Positions 53,366-62,067 of a DNA stretch of 64,000 nucleotides are shown piece by piece. The stretch comes from Jeotgalicoccus sp. (GTDB taxonomy: Bacteria > Bacillota > Bacilli > Staphylococcales > Salinicoccaceae), in contig DONT01000004.1 of NCBI GenBank assembly GCA_003513765.1, positions 234,227 to 298,226 on the forward strand, written 5' to 3'. The notes below the pieces were generated by a model. That model saw only the letters and a list, made by a program, of their open reading frames with translations, did no database searches and had not been told where the DNA came from. The position numbers were made by a program, and so were the translations under genes. Positions within the stretch are counted from its first letter, which is position 1. The number at the start of each line of letters is the position of its first letter.

Positions 53366-56300
53366 ATGGTATTTTTAAGGCAGATCGATGCACATGGTTT
53401 TAAATCATTTGCAGATAAGGTCAATATAAAATTTGACAGCGGCGTGACTGCTGTCGTCGGTCCTAACGGGAGCGGCAAAAGTAATATTACCGACGCCATC
53501 AGATGGGTGCTCGGTGAACAGTCGGCTCGCGTGATGCGCGGTGCGAAAATGGAAGACATCATTTTTGACGGTACAGAAAATCGCAGTCCGATGAACTATG
53601 CATCGGTCAGTCTGATTTTAAACAATGACGATTATACACTGGGTAAAGATAAGGAGGTCGTGATTTCAAGAAAACTGTACCGGAGCGGTGACAGTGAGTA
53701 TTTTATCAACAGTGAAAAATCAAAACTGAAAGATATTACAGAACTGTTTCTGGACTCAGGCTTAGGTAAAAATGCGTATAATATTATCAGCCAGGGCCAG
53801 GTCGATGAAATACTAAAAGCGAAACCAATCGAACGCCGCAAAATTATCGAAGAAGCTGCCGGCGTGATGAAATATAAAAACCGCAAGCATGAGTCTGAAA
53901 AACGTCTCGATGAAACAAAAGCGAACTTATCACGCGTCCACGATATTATTGAAGAAATCAGTTCACGGGTCACTAGACTGGAGCGTGAAAGTGCGATTGC
54001 AGAAGAGTATCTTGCCTTAAAGGAAGAAATGACACAGAGCGATATCGAAGTAAATGTCTACGATACGATGCAGCTGCTGACAGAACTGGATGATATTACG
54101 GCACGTATTCAAAAAGAAGAGTCAGGACTGGAAGCTGCACGTGAGACCTTAAAAGAAGTGCTCACGGCACTCGATACACTTGAAAAAGAACGGGAAACAC
54201 TGCAGCAAAAAGAGCGTACAGAGAACCAGGAGCTTCTCAGAACGACGCGCGAGCTTGAAAAAATCGAAGGACGCATTGCTTTATATGCAGAGCGTGAAAC
54301 GAACAAAGAAACGCTGAAAGAGGATTTAGAGACGCGCCAGGAGCAGTACGAAGCACAACTGAAAGAATTAACCGCATCACTGGAGAGTGAACAGGCTAAG
54401 AAAACTGCCTTAACAAAACAGAGTGCAGCACAGAAAAAGTCGGCTGGAGATAAAAGACGGGAACTTGCTGTTGTACAGTCGACAGATGACAGCAACATTG
54501 AAAAGCTGAAAGATGAATATTACGAGCTGATGGTCAAAAAGACGACGCTCGAAAACGATAAACGCCGCAGCCGCGATGAACAGTCAAAACTGGCAGACAG
54601 TATTCAGTACAAAAAAGAACGTCTGGAAACGCTGAATGCTGAAGTTGCAAAACTCGAACAGACTTTAACTGAGAAAAAACAGGCACTCAGTGAAGCTGCT
54701 GAGCAGTTAACGGCCGCGCGTACTGATTACAAAAATGTCCGGGAAAAGTTGAATGACCTGAACGGGCAGTATGATAAATTTAAAAATGATTACAACCGTG
54801 CAGCGAACTTTATACAGAATCAGCAGTCGAAACTCGATATGCTGAAAAATATGGAAGAAAACTATCAGGGCTATTACCCGGGAGTCCGTGCAGTACTGAA
54901 AAATAAAGACAGTATTCCGGGTGTAATTGGTGCAGTAGGTGAGCTGATATCAGCACCCACAGAGTATATGACGGCACTCGATACAGCACTTGGCCAGGCG
55001 AGCCAAAATATCGTTATGGATGTTGAGCATAATGCGCGCACGGCAATTTCATTTTTAAAACAGAAAAACTTCGGTTTTGCGACATTTCTGCCGCTGGATA
55101 CAATCCGTGAACGCCATCTGTCAGTCGACGTTGAAAAATCACTTGAAGCGTCGAATATTGATTACCAGGTATTATCGGAAGTTGCGGATATTAAACGCGA
55201 ATACCGTAAAGTAATTCTGCACTTGTTAAACACGACAGTCGTCGTTAAAAACATGAGTGATGCTTCAGCGCTTGCAAGAGCAACGAATCAGCGTGTCCGC
55301 ATAATTACGATGGACGGCGAAACGATTATGCCGGGCGGAGCGATGAGCGGCGGTTCAAGAAATCGTAAAGGCTCAATTATGGAGTCGAAGAAAGAGATTG
55401 CGGAAATTACCGCAAAAATTGAAGAATACACATCGCAGACAGTATCATTGAAAAAAGCGGTTGACGATGCCGGGGAGCAGATTGCTGAACATACGGTGCA
55501 GCTTAAACAGCTTGAGGAAAGAGGGGCGGCTTTCGGTGAGACCCATGATACCCTCCAGCAGGAAGTCACACAGCTCGGCTTTACACTGTCGAATAAAACA
55601 GATGCAGCAGCCGACCTGAAACGTGAAGTTGCAGGCCTGTCACCTGACGAAGAGACGGGTGATTATGATGAGCAGATTGAAAACTATGCTCATCAAATGA
55701 CCGATATCAATACACGTATCGATATGATGAGCCGCTCACAAAGTGAAAAAGAGACGCAAATTTCACAGCTTCAGAGTGAACTGCAGCAGCTGAACAATGA
55801 TAAAATAACATTGGAAGGCGAAATGCGTTTTACTGATGCAGCAATCGAACGCATCTCCTTCGACATAGAGAATGTGAAGCACAACATCGATAACACGAAG
55901 TCGGAAGCAGAGATGATTAATGATGACCTCTCAGCGCTGAATATTTCAGAACTTGAAGAGAACAAAAAGCAATTATCTGAAGTACTCAGTCAGGTAAATG
56001 CTAAACTGCAGTCTATTACTGCTAAGCTGCAGTCCATTAAAGAGGATCATAAAAAGAACACCGAAGCTGAAAGCGAACTGCGTAAAGCGGCAGACACGAG
56101 CCAGCAGCAGTTAAGAATTGACTCCGGTACACGTGAAAGTCTCGGTACGCAGATTGAAAATAAGATGACTTACTTAAGCGACAATTACAAAATGACTTAT
56201 GAACTGGCACGTGAGCAATTTGAGACATTTGATAATATTGAAGCGAAACGTCAAAAAATCACACTGAATAAGAAGAGTATTGAAGAACTTGGACCGGTAA

Positions 56301-56914
56301 ACATCGGTGCGATTGAAGAGTTCAGTGTCGTTAATGAACGGTTTACGTTCTTAAAAGAACAGGAAGCAGATTTAATCGATGCACGCCAGACGCTCTTAGA
56401 CGTAATCAGTGAAATGGATGAGGCAGTAGCGGAACGTTTCAAAGAGACATTCTATCAGGTGAACCATTACTTCCAGGAAGTCTTTACCGATATGTTCGGC
56501 GGAGGCCGTGCGGAGCTTAGACTGCTTGACGAAGGTAATTATCTGGATTCAGGCATAGAGATATTTGCTGAGCCGCCAGGTAAAAAGCTGTCTTCACTGT
56601 CATTGCTGTCAGGCGGCGAACGTGCACTGACTGCAATCAGTCTGTTATTCAGTGTGCTGCGTGTGAAAGTCAGCCCCTTTATTATTCTCGATGAAGTTGA
56701 AGCGGCATTGGACGAAGCAAACGTAACGAGATACGCGAAGTATTTGAAGAAGCTGTCAGCTGACACGCAGTTTATCGTTATTACACACCGTAAAGGAACG
56801 ATGGAAGAAGCAGACCGTCTGTTCGGCGTCACGATGCAGGAAAAAGGTGTAACGAAACTGATCAGCGTTGATTTAAAAAATTATGAAGAACCGCTAAGAG
56901 AGGAAGGGAATTAA
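53366..56914 (+). CDS. smc: Chromosome segregation ATPase SMC
   Basis: An 1182-residue condensin. Walker A GPNGSGKSN (about 32-40), N-terminal coiled coil (170-500), hinge (about 515-640, with GVIGAVGELISAP), second coiled coil, and C-terminal head with LSLLSGGERALTA (signature) and ILDEVEAALDEAN (Walker B). It works with ScpA/ScpB to compact and resolve chromosomes. It starts 6 bases after rnc and shares one base with ftsY. Confidence 0.97.
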   Translation: MVFLRQIDAHGFKSFADKVNIKFDSGVTAVVGPNGSGKSNITDAIRWVLGEQSARVMRGAKMEDIIFDGTENRSPMNYASVSLILNNDDYTLGKDKEVVISRKLYRSGDSEYFINSEKSKLKDITELFLDSGLGKNAYNIISQGQVDEILKAKPIERRKIIEEAAGVMKYKNRKHESEKRLDETKANLSRVHDIIEEISSRVTRLERESAIAEEYLALKEEMTQSDIEVNVYDTMQLLTELDDITARIQKEESGLEAARETLKEVLTALDTLEKERETLQQKERTENQELLRTTRELEKIEGRIALYAERETNKETLKEDLETRQEQYEAQLKELTASLESEQAKKTALTKQSAAQKKSAGDKRRELAVVQSTDDSNIEKLKDEYYELMVKKTTLENDKRRSRDEQSKLADSIQYKKERLETLNAEVAKLEQTLTEKKQALSEAAEQLTAARTDYKNVREKLNDLNGQYDKFKNDYNRAANFIQNQQSKLDMLKNMEENYQGYYPGVRAVLKNKDSIPGVIGAVGELISAPTEYMTALDTALGQASQNIVMDVEHNARTAISFLKQKNFGFATFLPLDTIRERHLSVDVEKSLEASNIDYQVLSEVADIKREYRKVILHLLNTTVVVKNMSDASALARATNQRVRIITMDGETIMPGGAMSGGSRNRKGSIMESKKEIAEITAKIEEYTSQTVSLKKAVDDAGEQIAEHTVQLKQLEERGAAFGETHDTLQQEVTQLGFTLSNKTDAAADLKREVAGLSPDEETGDYDEQIENYAHQMTDINTRIDMMSRSQSEKETQISQLQSELQQLNNDKITLEGEMRFTDAAIERISFDIENVKHNIDNTKSEAEMINDDLSALNISELEENKKQLSEVLSQVNAKLQSITAKLQSIKEDHKKNTEAESELRKAADTSQQQLRIDSGTRESLGTQIENKMTYLSDNYKMTYELAREQFETFDNIEAKRQKITLNKKSIEELGPVNIGAIEEFSVVNERFTFLKEQEADLIDARQTLLDVISEMDEAVAERFKETFYQVNHYFQEVFTDMFGGGRAELRLLDEGNYLDSGIEIFAEPPGKKLSSLSLLSGGERALTAISLLFSVLRVKVSPFIILDEVEAALDEANVTRYAKYLKKLSADTQFIVITHRKGTMEEADRLFGVTMQEKGVTKLISVDLKNYEEPLREEGN

Positions 56915-58023
56915 TGGGTATTTTTGACCGTTTTAAACGTAAAAAGAAAAGCCAGGAAGAAAAACCTGCGTCGCTCGAAGTACAGACAGATAAGCTGGAC
57001 GACGGCCTGATATCAATTGATGAGTTTGAGGAATGGGAACAGGATCAGCTCAGCTATAAATTTGAAATGGGTCTTAAAAAGAGCCGTGACAAATTCCAGC
57101 AGGATATCAATGCTTTAATGTCCCGCTACCGTACTGTCGATGAAGATTTCTTCGAAGCACTTGAAGAAGTATTAATTTCAGCCGATGTCGGTTTTAATAC
57201 AGTAATGGAATTAACTGAAGAACTGCGCAGGGAAGCGCAGCTTAAAAACATTACTGAAACATCAGAACTGCGTGAGACAATCGTTGAAAAAATGGTTGAA
57301 ATCTATGAGCGTAACGGTGATATTTCAGATGAGATGACGATTAACGAAGACGGTCTGACTGTTGTTTTAATGGTCGGTGTTAACGGTGTCGGTAAAACAA
57401 CATCAATCGGCAAGCTCGCCCACAAGTATACTAATGAGGGCAAGAAAGTTATGCTCGCTGCGGGAGATACGTTCCGTGCAGGTGCAATTAACCAGCTGCA
57501 GGTATGGGGCGACCGTGTCGGCGTCGATGTTATTAAACAGGCGGAAGGATCTGATCCGGCGGCAGTAATGTACGACGCGGTCAACGCTGCGAAAAAACGC
57601 GGTGCTGATATTCTCTTCTGTGATACTGCAGGGCGTCTGCAAAACAAAGGCAACTTAATGAATGAACTGTCTAAAATTAAAAAAGTTATTCAAAAAGTCG
57701 TGCCGGAAGCACCGCATGAAGTGCTGCTTGTACTCGATGCAACGACAGGACAAAACGCACTCAGCCAGGCGAAAGCTTTCAAAGAAGTGACTGATGTTTC
57801 CGGTATTATTTTATCGAAACTGGACGGTACGGCTAAAGGCGGAATCGTTCTGGCGATTAAAAATGAACTGGGTATTCCAGTTAAGTTTGTGGGACTTGGC
57901 GAACAGCTCGATGATCTGCAGCCGTTCGATGCGGAAAACTATGTGTACGGCTTATTTGCTGATATGATTCAAGAGAGCGATACACTGGAAGAAAAATTAG
58001 AGGAAGATAAAGATGACAAATGA
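56914..58023 (+). CDS. ftsY: Signal recognition particle receptor FtsY
   Basis: A 369-residue SRP GTPase. A basic N-terminal helix GIFDRFKRKKK (membrane contact) and a short acidic region replace the long A domain of E. coli; then the N domain (about 60-140) and G domain with GVNGVGKTT (155-163), DTAGR and TKLDG-like SKLDGTAKGG. It docks ribosome-SRP to SecYEG. It overlaps ylxM by 11 bases. Confidence 0.97.
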   Translation: MGIFDRFKRKKKSQEEKPASLEVQTDKLDDGLISIDEFEEWEQDQLSYKFEMGLKKSRDKFQQDINALMSRYRTVDEDFFEALEEVLISADVGFNTVMELTEELRREAQLKNITETSELRETIVEKMVEIYERNGDISDEMTINEDGLTVVLMVGVNGVGKTTSIGKLAHKYTNEGKKVMLAAGDTFRAGAINQLQVWGDRVGVDVIKQAEGSDPAAVMYDAVNAAKKRGADILFCDTAGRLQNKGNLMNELSKIKKVIQKVVPEAPHEVLLVLDATTGQNALSQAKAFKEVTDVSGIILSKLDGTAKGGIVLAIKNELGIPVKFVGLGEQLDDLQPFDAENYVYGLFADMIQESDTLEEKLEEDKDDK

Positions 58024-58348
58024 TTTAGAACGCACGATGCGGGTGAATTATCTGTATGATTTTTATCAGTCTCTGTTAACTGACAAACAGCAGAAATACA
58101 TTGAACTGTATTATCTGGAAGACTTTCAGTTCAGTGAAATAGCAGAAGAGATGAACGTGACACGGCAGGCTGTGTATGATAATCTTAAACGCTCGCGCGA
58201 TATGCTGGAGCAATATGAAGAAACACTTGGTATGTATAAAAACTTTAACAAACGTCTCGAGTTGTATGCGGAGCTTAAAAACAAGCTCGGCAACAATATA
58301 ACCGGAGATGTTAAAACAATAATTGAAAGATTAGAGAAATTGGATTAA
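58013..58348 (+). CDS. ylxM: YlxM/p13 family helix-turn-helix protein, SRP operon
   Basis: A 111-residue sigma-70 region 4-like protein: LLTDKQQKYIELYYLEDFQFSEIAEEMNVTRQAVYDNLKR is the helix-turn-helix part in pieces (about 17-57), followed by a helical tail. In streptococci YlxM modulates SRP GTPase activity; DNA binding has not been shown to my knowledge. Its place between ftsY and ffh is conserved. Confidence 0.92.
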   Translation: MTNDLERTMRVNYLYDFYQSLLTDKQQKYIELYYLEDFQFSEIAEEMNVTRQAVYDNLKRSRDMLEQYEETLGMYKNFNKRLELYAELKNKLGNNITGDVKTIIERLEKLD

Positions 58349-58361
58349 GGAGGACGGCACT

Positions 58362-59708
58362 ATGGCTTTTGAAGGTCTTGGAGAACGACTGCAGTCCACG
58401 ATGGACCGCATAAAAGGTAAAGGTAAAGTGACTGAATCTGACGTTAAATTAATGATGCGCGAAGTACGTCTGGCACTGCTTGAAGCCGACGTTAACTTTA
58501 AAGTTGTGAAGCAGTTCGTCAACGACGTTAAAGAACGCGCTTTAGGTTCGGATGTCATGACAAGTTTAACACCCGGTCAGCAGGTCATTAAAATCGTGCA
58601 GGAAGAGTTAACATCACTGATGGGCGGAGAAAATCAGAAGATTAATCTGTCTCAGAAACCGCCGACAGTCATCATGATGGTCGGTTTGCAAGGTGCAGGT
58701 AAAACAACGACAGCAGGGAAACTTGCACTGCACCTGCGTAAAAAACACAATAAGCGTCCACTCTTAGTAGCGGGAGATATTTATCGTCCGGCAGCAATCG
58801 ATCAGCTCGAGACAGTCGGCAAGCAGATTGATATACCGGTATTCTCGCTCGGTGATCAGGTTAAACCTGAAGAAATAGCGACGAAAGCACTGGCACATGC
58901 AAAAGAAGAACACCTGGATACCGTAATTATCGATACGGCAGGACGTCTGCACATCGATGAAGCGCTGATGAACGAACTGAAAAATGTCAAAGACATTGCT
59001 AATCCTGATGAAATTATGCTTGTTGTCGACTCGATGACAGGTCAGGATGCGGTTAACGTCGCAGAAAGCTTTAATGAGCTGCTTAATATTACCGGAGTGA
59101 CACTGACTAAGCTCGATGGTGATACACGAGGCGGGGCAGCACTGTCAATCCGTTCCGTGACACAGAAACCGATTAAATTTATCGGGGTTTCAGAGAAGAT
59201 GGACGGACTGGAAGCATTCCATCCGGAACGCATGGCTTCACGCATACTCGGTATGGGTGACGTGCTTTCTATTATTGAAAAAGCACAGGACAATGTGAAC
59301 GAAGACGAGCAGAAAGCACTCGAGAAAAAACTTAAGGACTCAAGCTTTACGCTGGATGACTTCCTAAGCCAGATGGACCAGGTGAAAACATTGGGACCGC
59401 TTGATGATCTCTTAAAAATGATGCCGGGCGCCAACAAAATTAAAGGACTCGATAAAATGCAGTTCTCGGGCAAGGAAATTGACCACGTCCAGGCGATTAT
59501 CCGTTCGATGACTCTCGATGAGCGCGAGCATCCGGAAAAACTGAACGCCAGCCGTAAAAAGCGTATTGCAAAAGGTTCCGGCCGTTCACTGCAGGAAATC
59601 AACCGCCTGCTGAAACAATTTAACGATATGAAGAAAATGATGAAACAGATGACCAGCGGTAAAAAGAAAGGCAAGAATCCGTTTGGCGGCATGGGTCTTC
59701 CATTTTAA
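58362..59708 (+). CDS. ffh: Signal recognition particle protein Ffh
   Basis: A 448-residue SRP54 GTPase. N domain (1-90), G domain with GLQGAGKTT (108-116), DTAGRLHIDEALM and TKLDGDTRGGAAL, and the Met-rich M domain (about 300-448) with SGRSLQEINRLLKQF that binds SRP RNA and signal peptides. AAGGAGG precedes the ATG. The SRP RNA gene is not in this window. Confidence 0.97.
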   Translation: MAFEGLGERLQSTMDRIKGKGKVTESDVKLMMREVRLALLEADVNFKVVKQFVNDVKERALGSDVMTSLTPGQQVIKIVQEELTSLMGGENQKINLSQKPPTVIMMVGLQGAGKTTTAGKLALHLRKKHNKRPLLVAGDIYRPAAIDQLETVGKQIDIPVFSLGDQVKPEEIATKALAHAKEEHLDTVIIDTAGRLHIDEALMNELKNVKDIANPDEIMLVVDSMTGQDAVNVAESFNELLNITGVTLTKLDGDTRGGAALSIRSVTQKPIKFIGVSEKMDGLEAFHPERMASRILGMGDVLSIIEKAQDNVNEDEQKALEKKLKDSSFTLDDFLSQMDQVKTLGPLDDLLKMMPGANKIKGLDKMQFSGKEIDHVQAIIRSMTLDEREHPEKLNASRKKRIAKGSGRSLQEINRLLKQFNDMKKMMKQMTSGKKKGKNPFGGMGLPF

Positions 59709-59715
59709 AATAAAA

Positions 59716-59753
59716 AACACACATGTAAAGAATAAACTCTTTACATGTGTGTT
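59716..59753 (+). terminator. Long hairpin after ffh without a T-run
   Basis: A 16-base perfect stem, AACACACATGTAAAGA (59716-59731) with TCTTTACATGTGTGTT (59738-59753), loop ATAAAC. It is followed by GTCGTTT rather than a clean T-run, so termination is less certain. Its right arm contains the -35 of the next promoter. Confidence 0.65.
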
Positions 59754-59768
59754 GTCGTTTGGTATGAT
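59740..59768 (+). promoter_or_regulatory. Sigma-A promoter for rpsP, -35 inside hairpin arm
   Basis: TTTACA (59740-59745), 17 bases, TATGAT (59763-59768), 39 bases before rpsP. The -35 is part of the 3' arm of the hairpin at 59716-59753. Confidence 0.7.
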
Positions 59769-59807
59769 AAATAAGTCGAAAAGAAGTATAGAGAGGAGTT
59801 TTCACAC

Positions 59808-60083
59808 ATGGCAGTAAAAATTAGATTAACTCGTATGGGTTCTAAAAGAAATCCTTTCTACCGTATCGTAGTTGCGGATGCACGCAGCCCGAGAGATGGT
59901 AGAATCATCGAACAAATCGGTTCATATAACCCGGTTTCAAAATCTGAAGATAACGTTGTATTAGACAACGAAAAAGCGTTAGAGTGGTTACAGCAAGGTG
60001 CTAAACCAAGCGACACTGTACGTAATATTTTCAGTGACAAAGGCATCATGGAACAGTTCCACAATGCTAAATTCGGGAAATAA
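59808..60083 (+). CDS. rpsP: 30S ribosomal protein S16
   Basis: A 91-residue S16 with AVKIRLTRMGSKRNPFYRIVVADARSPRDGR at the start and the EKALEWLQQGAKPSDTVRNI core. AGAGAGGAG precedes the ATG. It heads rpsP-khpA-rimM-trmD-rplS, the usual 30S-maturation cluster. Confidence 0.98.
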   Translation: MAVKIRLTRMGSKRNPFYRIVVADARSPRDGRIIEQIGSYNPVSKSEDNVVLDNEKALEWLQQGAKPSDTVRNIFSDKGIMEQFHNAKFGK

Positions 60084-60088
60084 TTCCG

Positions 60089-60316
60089 ATGGACAAATTA
60101 CTTCAAACAATTCTTGAACCGATGCTGGATTATCCGGAAGCACTCATCATTAACCGTGATGAGACGCCGCATAAAGTTTCGTATAAAATAAGCGTACATG
60201 AATCCGATGTCGGACGAATAATCGGCCGCGGCGGCCGTTTTATTAAAGCGCTCCGCATTGTAGTTTCAAACGCTGACAGAGACGCGTCAAAGAAAGTGTT
60301 TGTTGATTTGCACTAA
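60089..60316 (+). CDS. khpA: KH-domain RNA-binding protein KhpA (YlqC)
   Basis: A 75-residue single KH domain protein with the GxxG loop in VGRIIGRGGRFIKALRIVVSNA. KhpA pairs with KhpB/Jag to bind RNAs tied to elongation and division in streptococci. It starts 5 bases after rpsP. There is no Shine-Dalgarno stronger than GGGA at the rpsP end. Confidence 0.94.
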   Translation: MDKLLQTILEPMLDYPEALIINRDETPHKVSYKISVHESDVGRIIGRGGRFIKALRIVVSNADRDASKKVFVDLH

Positions 60317-60343
60317 GACACACTTTAAGAGTGTGTCTTTTTA
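60316..60343 (+). terminator. Hairpin between khpA and rimM
   Basis: AGACACACT (60316-60324) pairs with AGTGTGTCT (60330-60338), loop TTAAG, then a run of T. It begins in the khpA stop codon. No promoter fits in the 23 bases before rimM, so it is probably a partial terminator that lowers rimM-trmD relative to rpsP. Confidence 0.82.
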
Positions 60344-60365
60344 TTCTTTATAAGAGGTGTTCATC

Positions 60366-60860
60366 TTGCGAATTAAAATTGGTAAACTGGTAAATTTCCA
60401 CGGTGTGCGCGGCGAAGTTAAACTTTTAAGCGATTCGGATTTTTTAAAAGAACGCTTCAAGGCTGGTAATAAAGTTGAAATCGGCAGCGATGAGCTGACG
60501 ATTGAATCTTACCGCACGCACAAAAACTTTCATATGCTGAAGTTTGAAGGTGTGTCTAACATGAATGACATTATCCACCTTAAAGGCAAAGATGTTTTTA
60601 TCGAAGATCATTCCGAAGAATTAGCACTCGATGACAATGAATATCACGTCCGTGATATTGTCGGTTTAACCGTTATTAATCTGGACGATAATACAGAACT
60701 TGGTAAAATTTCAGATGTCATGTTCACCGGTGCCAATGACGTCTGGGTGATTGACGGTGAGCGGGAATATTTAATTCCCTATATTGAACAGGTTGTTAAA
60801 ACTGTCGATTTTGAACGGGGCGTAGTTGAAATAACACCACTCGAAGGATTGTTGGATTAA
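60366..60860 (+). CDS. rimM: 16S rRNA processing protein RimM
   Basis: A 164-residue two-domain protein for 30S head assembly: N-terminal RimM barrel (KIGKLVNFHGVRGEVKLLS) and C-terminal PRC barrel (about 88-160: YHVRDIVGLTVIN...REYLIPYIEQVVK). TTG 60366 is chosen, since AAGAGGTG lies 6 bases upstream and it gives MRIKIGKL; GTG 60357 is inside that ribosome site. It shares one base with trmD. Confidence 0.94.
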   Translation: MRIKIGKLVNFHGVRGEVKLLSDSDFLKERFKAGNKVEIGSDELTIESYRTHKNFHMLKFEGVSNMNDIIHLKGKDVFIEDHSEELALDDNEYHVRDIVGLTVINLDDNTELGKISDVMFTGANDVWVIDGEREYLIPYIEQVVKTVDFERGVVEITPLEGLLD

Positions 60861-61531
60861 TGAATATATATTATTTAACACTGTTCCCTGACATGTATGA
60901 AGGCATACTCGGTGCATCTATTTTAAAACGTGCTAAAGACAAGGGTATCGTTGATTATCACATGATTAATTTCCGTGATTTTTCAAACGATAAACATAAC
61001 AAAGTCGATGATTATCCATACGGCGGCGGAGCAGGTATGGTTTTAAAACCGGAACCTGTATTCAACGCAATGGAAAGTCTTGACATCAAAGGTCAGAAGC
61101 GCGTTATTTTAATGTGTCCGCAGGGAAGACCATTTGATCAGAAACTGGCTGAGGAACTGGCTGAAGAAGACAATATTGTCTTCATTAACGGTCACTACGA
61201 AGGTTACGACGAGCGTATCCGTACGCTTGTAACCGACGAAGTATCTATAGGGGATTACGTCTTAACCGGCGGCGAACTGGCGTCGCTGACAATGACTGAT
61301 GCGATTGTCCGTTTAATCCCCGATGTGCTGAGCAACGAAGCCAGTCACCAGGAAGACTCATTCTCAACGGGCATGCTTGAGCATCCGCACTATACCCGTC
61401 CGAGAGAGTACCGCGGCATGAAAGTGCCGGACGTTCTATTGTCGGGTAATCATAAGCTGATTGATGAATGGCGTCACGAACAAAGCTTGAAAAGAACCAG
61501 AGAACGCCGTCCGGATTTACTCGACGAATAA
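60860..61531 (+). CDS. trmD: tRNA (guanine-N1)-methyltransferase TrmD
   Basis: A 223-residue SPOUT methyltransferase making m1G37. LTLFPDMYEGILGASILKRA opens it; YPYGGGAGMVLKPEPVF, VFINGHYEGYDERI (knot) and SIGDYVLTGGELA bind SAM, and RPREYRGMKVPDVLLSGNH closes. It is shorter than many homologues (about 240-250) at the C-terminus. A hairpin starts at its stop codon. Confidence 0.97.
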   Translation: MNIYYLTLFPDMYEGILGASILKRAKDKGIVDYHMINFRDFSNDKHNKVDDYPYGGGAGMVLKPEPVFNAMESLDIKGQKRVILMCPQGRPFDQKLAEELAEEDNIVFINGHYEGYDERIRTLVTDEVSIGDYVLTGGELASLTMTDAIVRLIPDVLSNEASHQEDSFSTGMLEHPHYTRPREYRGMKVPDVLLSGNHKLIDEWRHEQSLKRTRERRPDLLDE

Positions 61532-61548
61532 AGCTTAACTTTATTCGT
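61524..61548 (+). terminator. Hairpin overlapping the trmD stop codon
   Basis: ACGAATAAAG (61524-61533) pairs perfectly with CTTTATTCGT (61539-61548), loop CTTAA. The next bases are AAAAG, not T, so it may protect the mRNA 3' end rather than terminate. Confidence 0.5.
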
Positions 61549-61556
61549 AAAAGTGA

Positions 61557-61585
61557 TTGAAGGACCGGAGTTTGTATGGTAATAT
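61557..61585 (+). promoter_or_regulatory. Sigma-A promoter for rplS
   Basis: TTGAAG (61557-61562), 17 bases, TAATAT (61580-61585). The transcript would begin near 61592, giving rplS its own leader of about 80 bases. Confidence 0.75.
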
Positions 61586-61591
61586 TGTACG

Positions 61592-61665
61592 AGTGTAAAT
61601 ACACGTAAATATCACAGTCATCCGCTGCTTAGAAATTGGGCAAGATAATTGGAAGAAGGAGAAGA
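61592..61665 (+). promoter_or_regulatory. Candidate L19 (rplS) leader RNA
   Basis: The leader between the promoter and rplS contains TCCGCTGC and GGGCAAGATAATTGG near 61620-61652, in the position of the Firmicute L19 leader motif (RF00556 as I recall). I cannot score it against the model, and no strong hairpin is obvious by eye. Confidence 0.45.
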
Positions 61666-61671
61666 TATATT

Positions 61672-62019
61672 ATGTCACAAGAATTATTAAATTCTATCGT
61701 TAAAGACCAGTTAAAATCTGATCTTCCTGAATTCAAATCAGGAGATACAGTTAAAGTACACGTTCGTATTGTAGAGGGAGACCGCGAAAGAATCCAGCTT
61801 TTCGAAGGTGTTGTAATCAAACGCCGCGGAGGCGGAATTTCTGAAACTTTCACTGTACGTAAGATTTCTTACGGTGTCGGTGTTGAGCGTACATTCCCAG
61901 TTCACACGCCTAAAATCGAGAAAATCGATGTTGTTCGCCGTGGACGCGTACGTCGTGCTAAACTTTACTACCTGCGTAACCTGCGCGGTAAAGCTGCTCG
62001 TATCAGAGAAATCCGATAA
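61672..62019 (+). CDS. rplS: 50S ribosomal protein L19
   Basis: A 115-residue L19: FKSGDTVKVHVRIVEGDRERIQLFEGVVIKR and the basic end RRGRVRRAKLYYLRNLRGKAARIRE are characteristic when read in parts. ATG 61672 is chosen with AGAAGGAGAAG upstream; the in-frame start at 61636 lies in the leader. A bidirectional terminator follows. Confidence 0.98.
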   Translation: MSQELLNSIVKDQLKSDLPEFKSGDTVKVHVRIVEGDRERIQLFEGVVIKRRGGGISETFTVRKISYGVGVERTFPVHTPKIEKIDVVRRGRVRRAKLYYLRNLRGKAARIREIR

Positions 62020-62029
62020 GACCGCTTTT

Positions 62030-62067
62030 AAAACACCCGGACCTATAGAGGTCCGGGTGTTTTTTTA
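62030..62067. terminator. Bidirectional terminator between rplS and the amidotransferase gene
   Basis: A 15-base perfect stem, AAAACACCCGGACCT (62030-62044) with AGGTCCGGGTGTTTT (62049-62063), loop ATAG, followed by TTTT. The stop codon of the minus-strand gene lies in its T-run. Confidence 0.92.
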
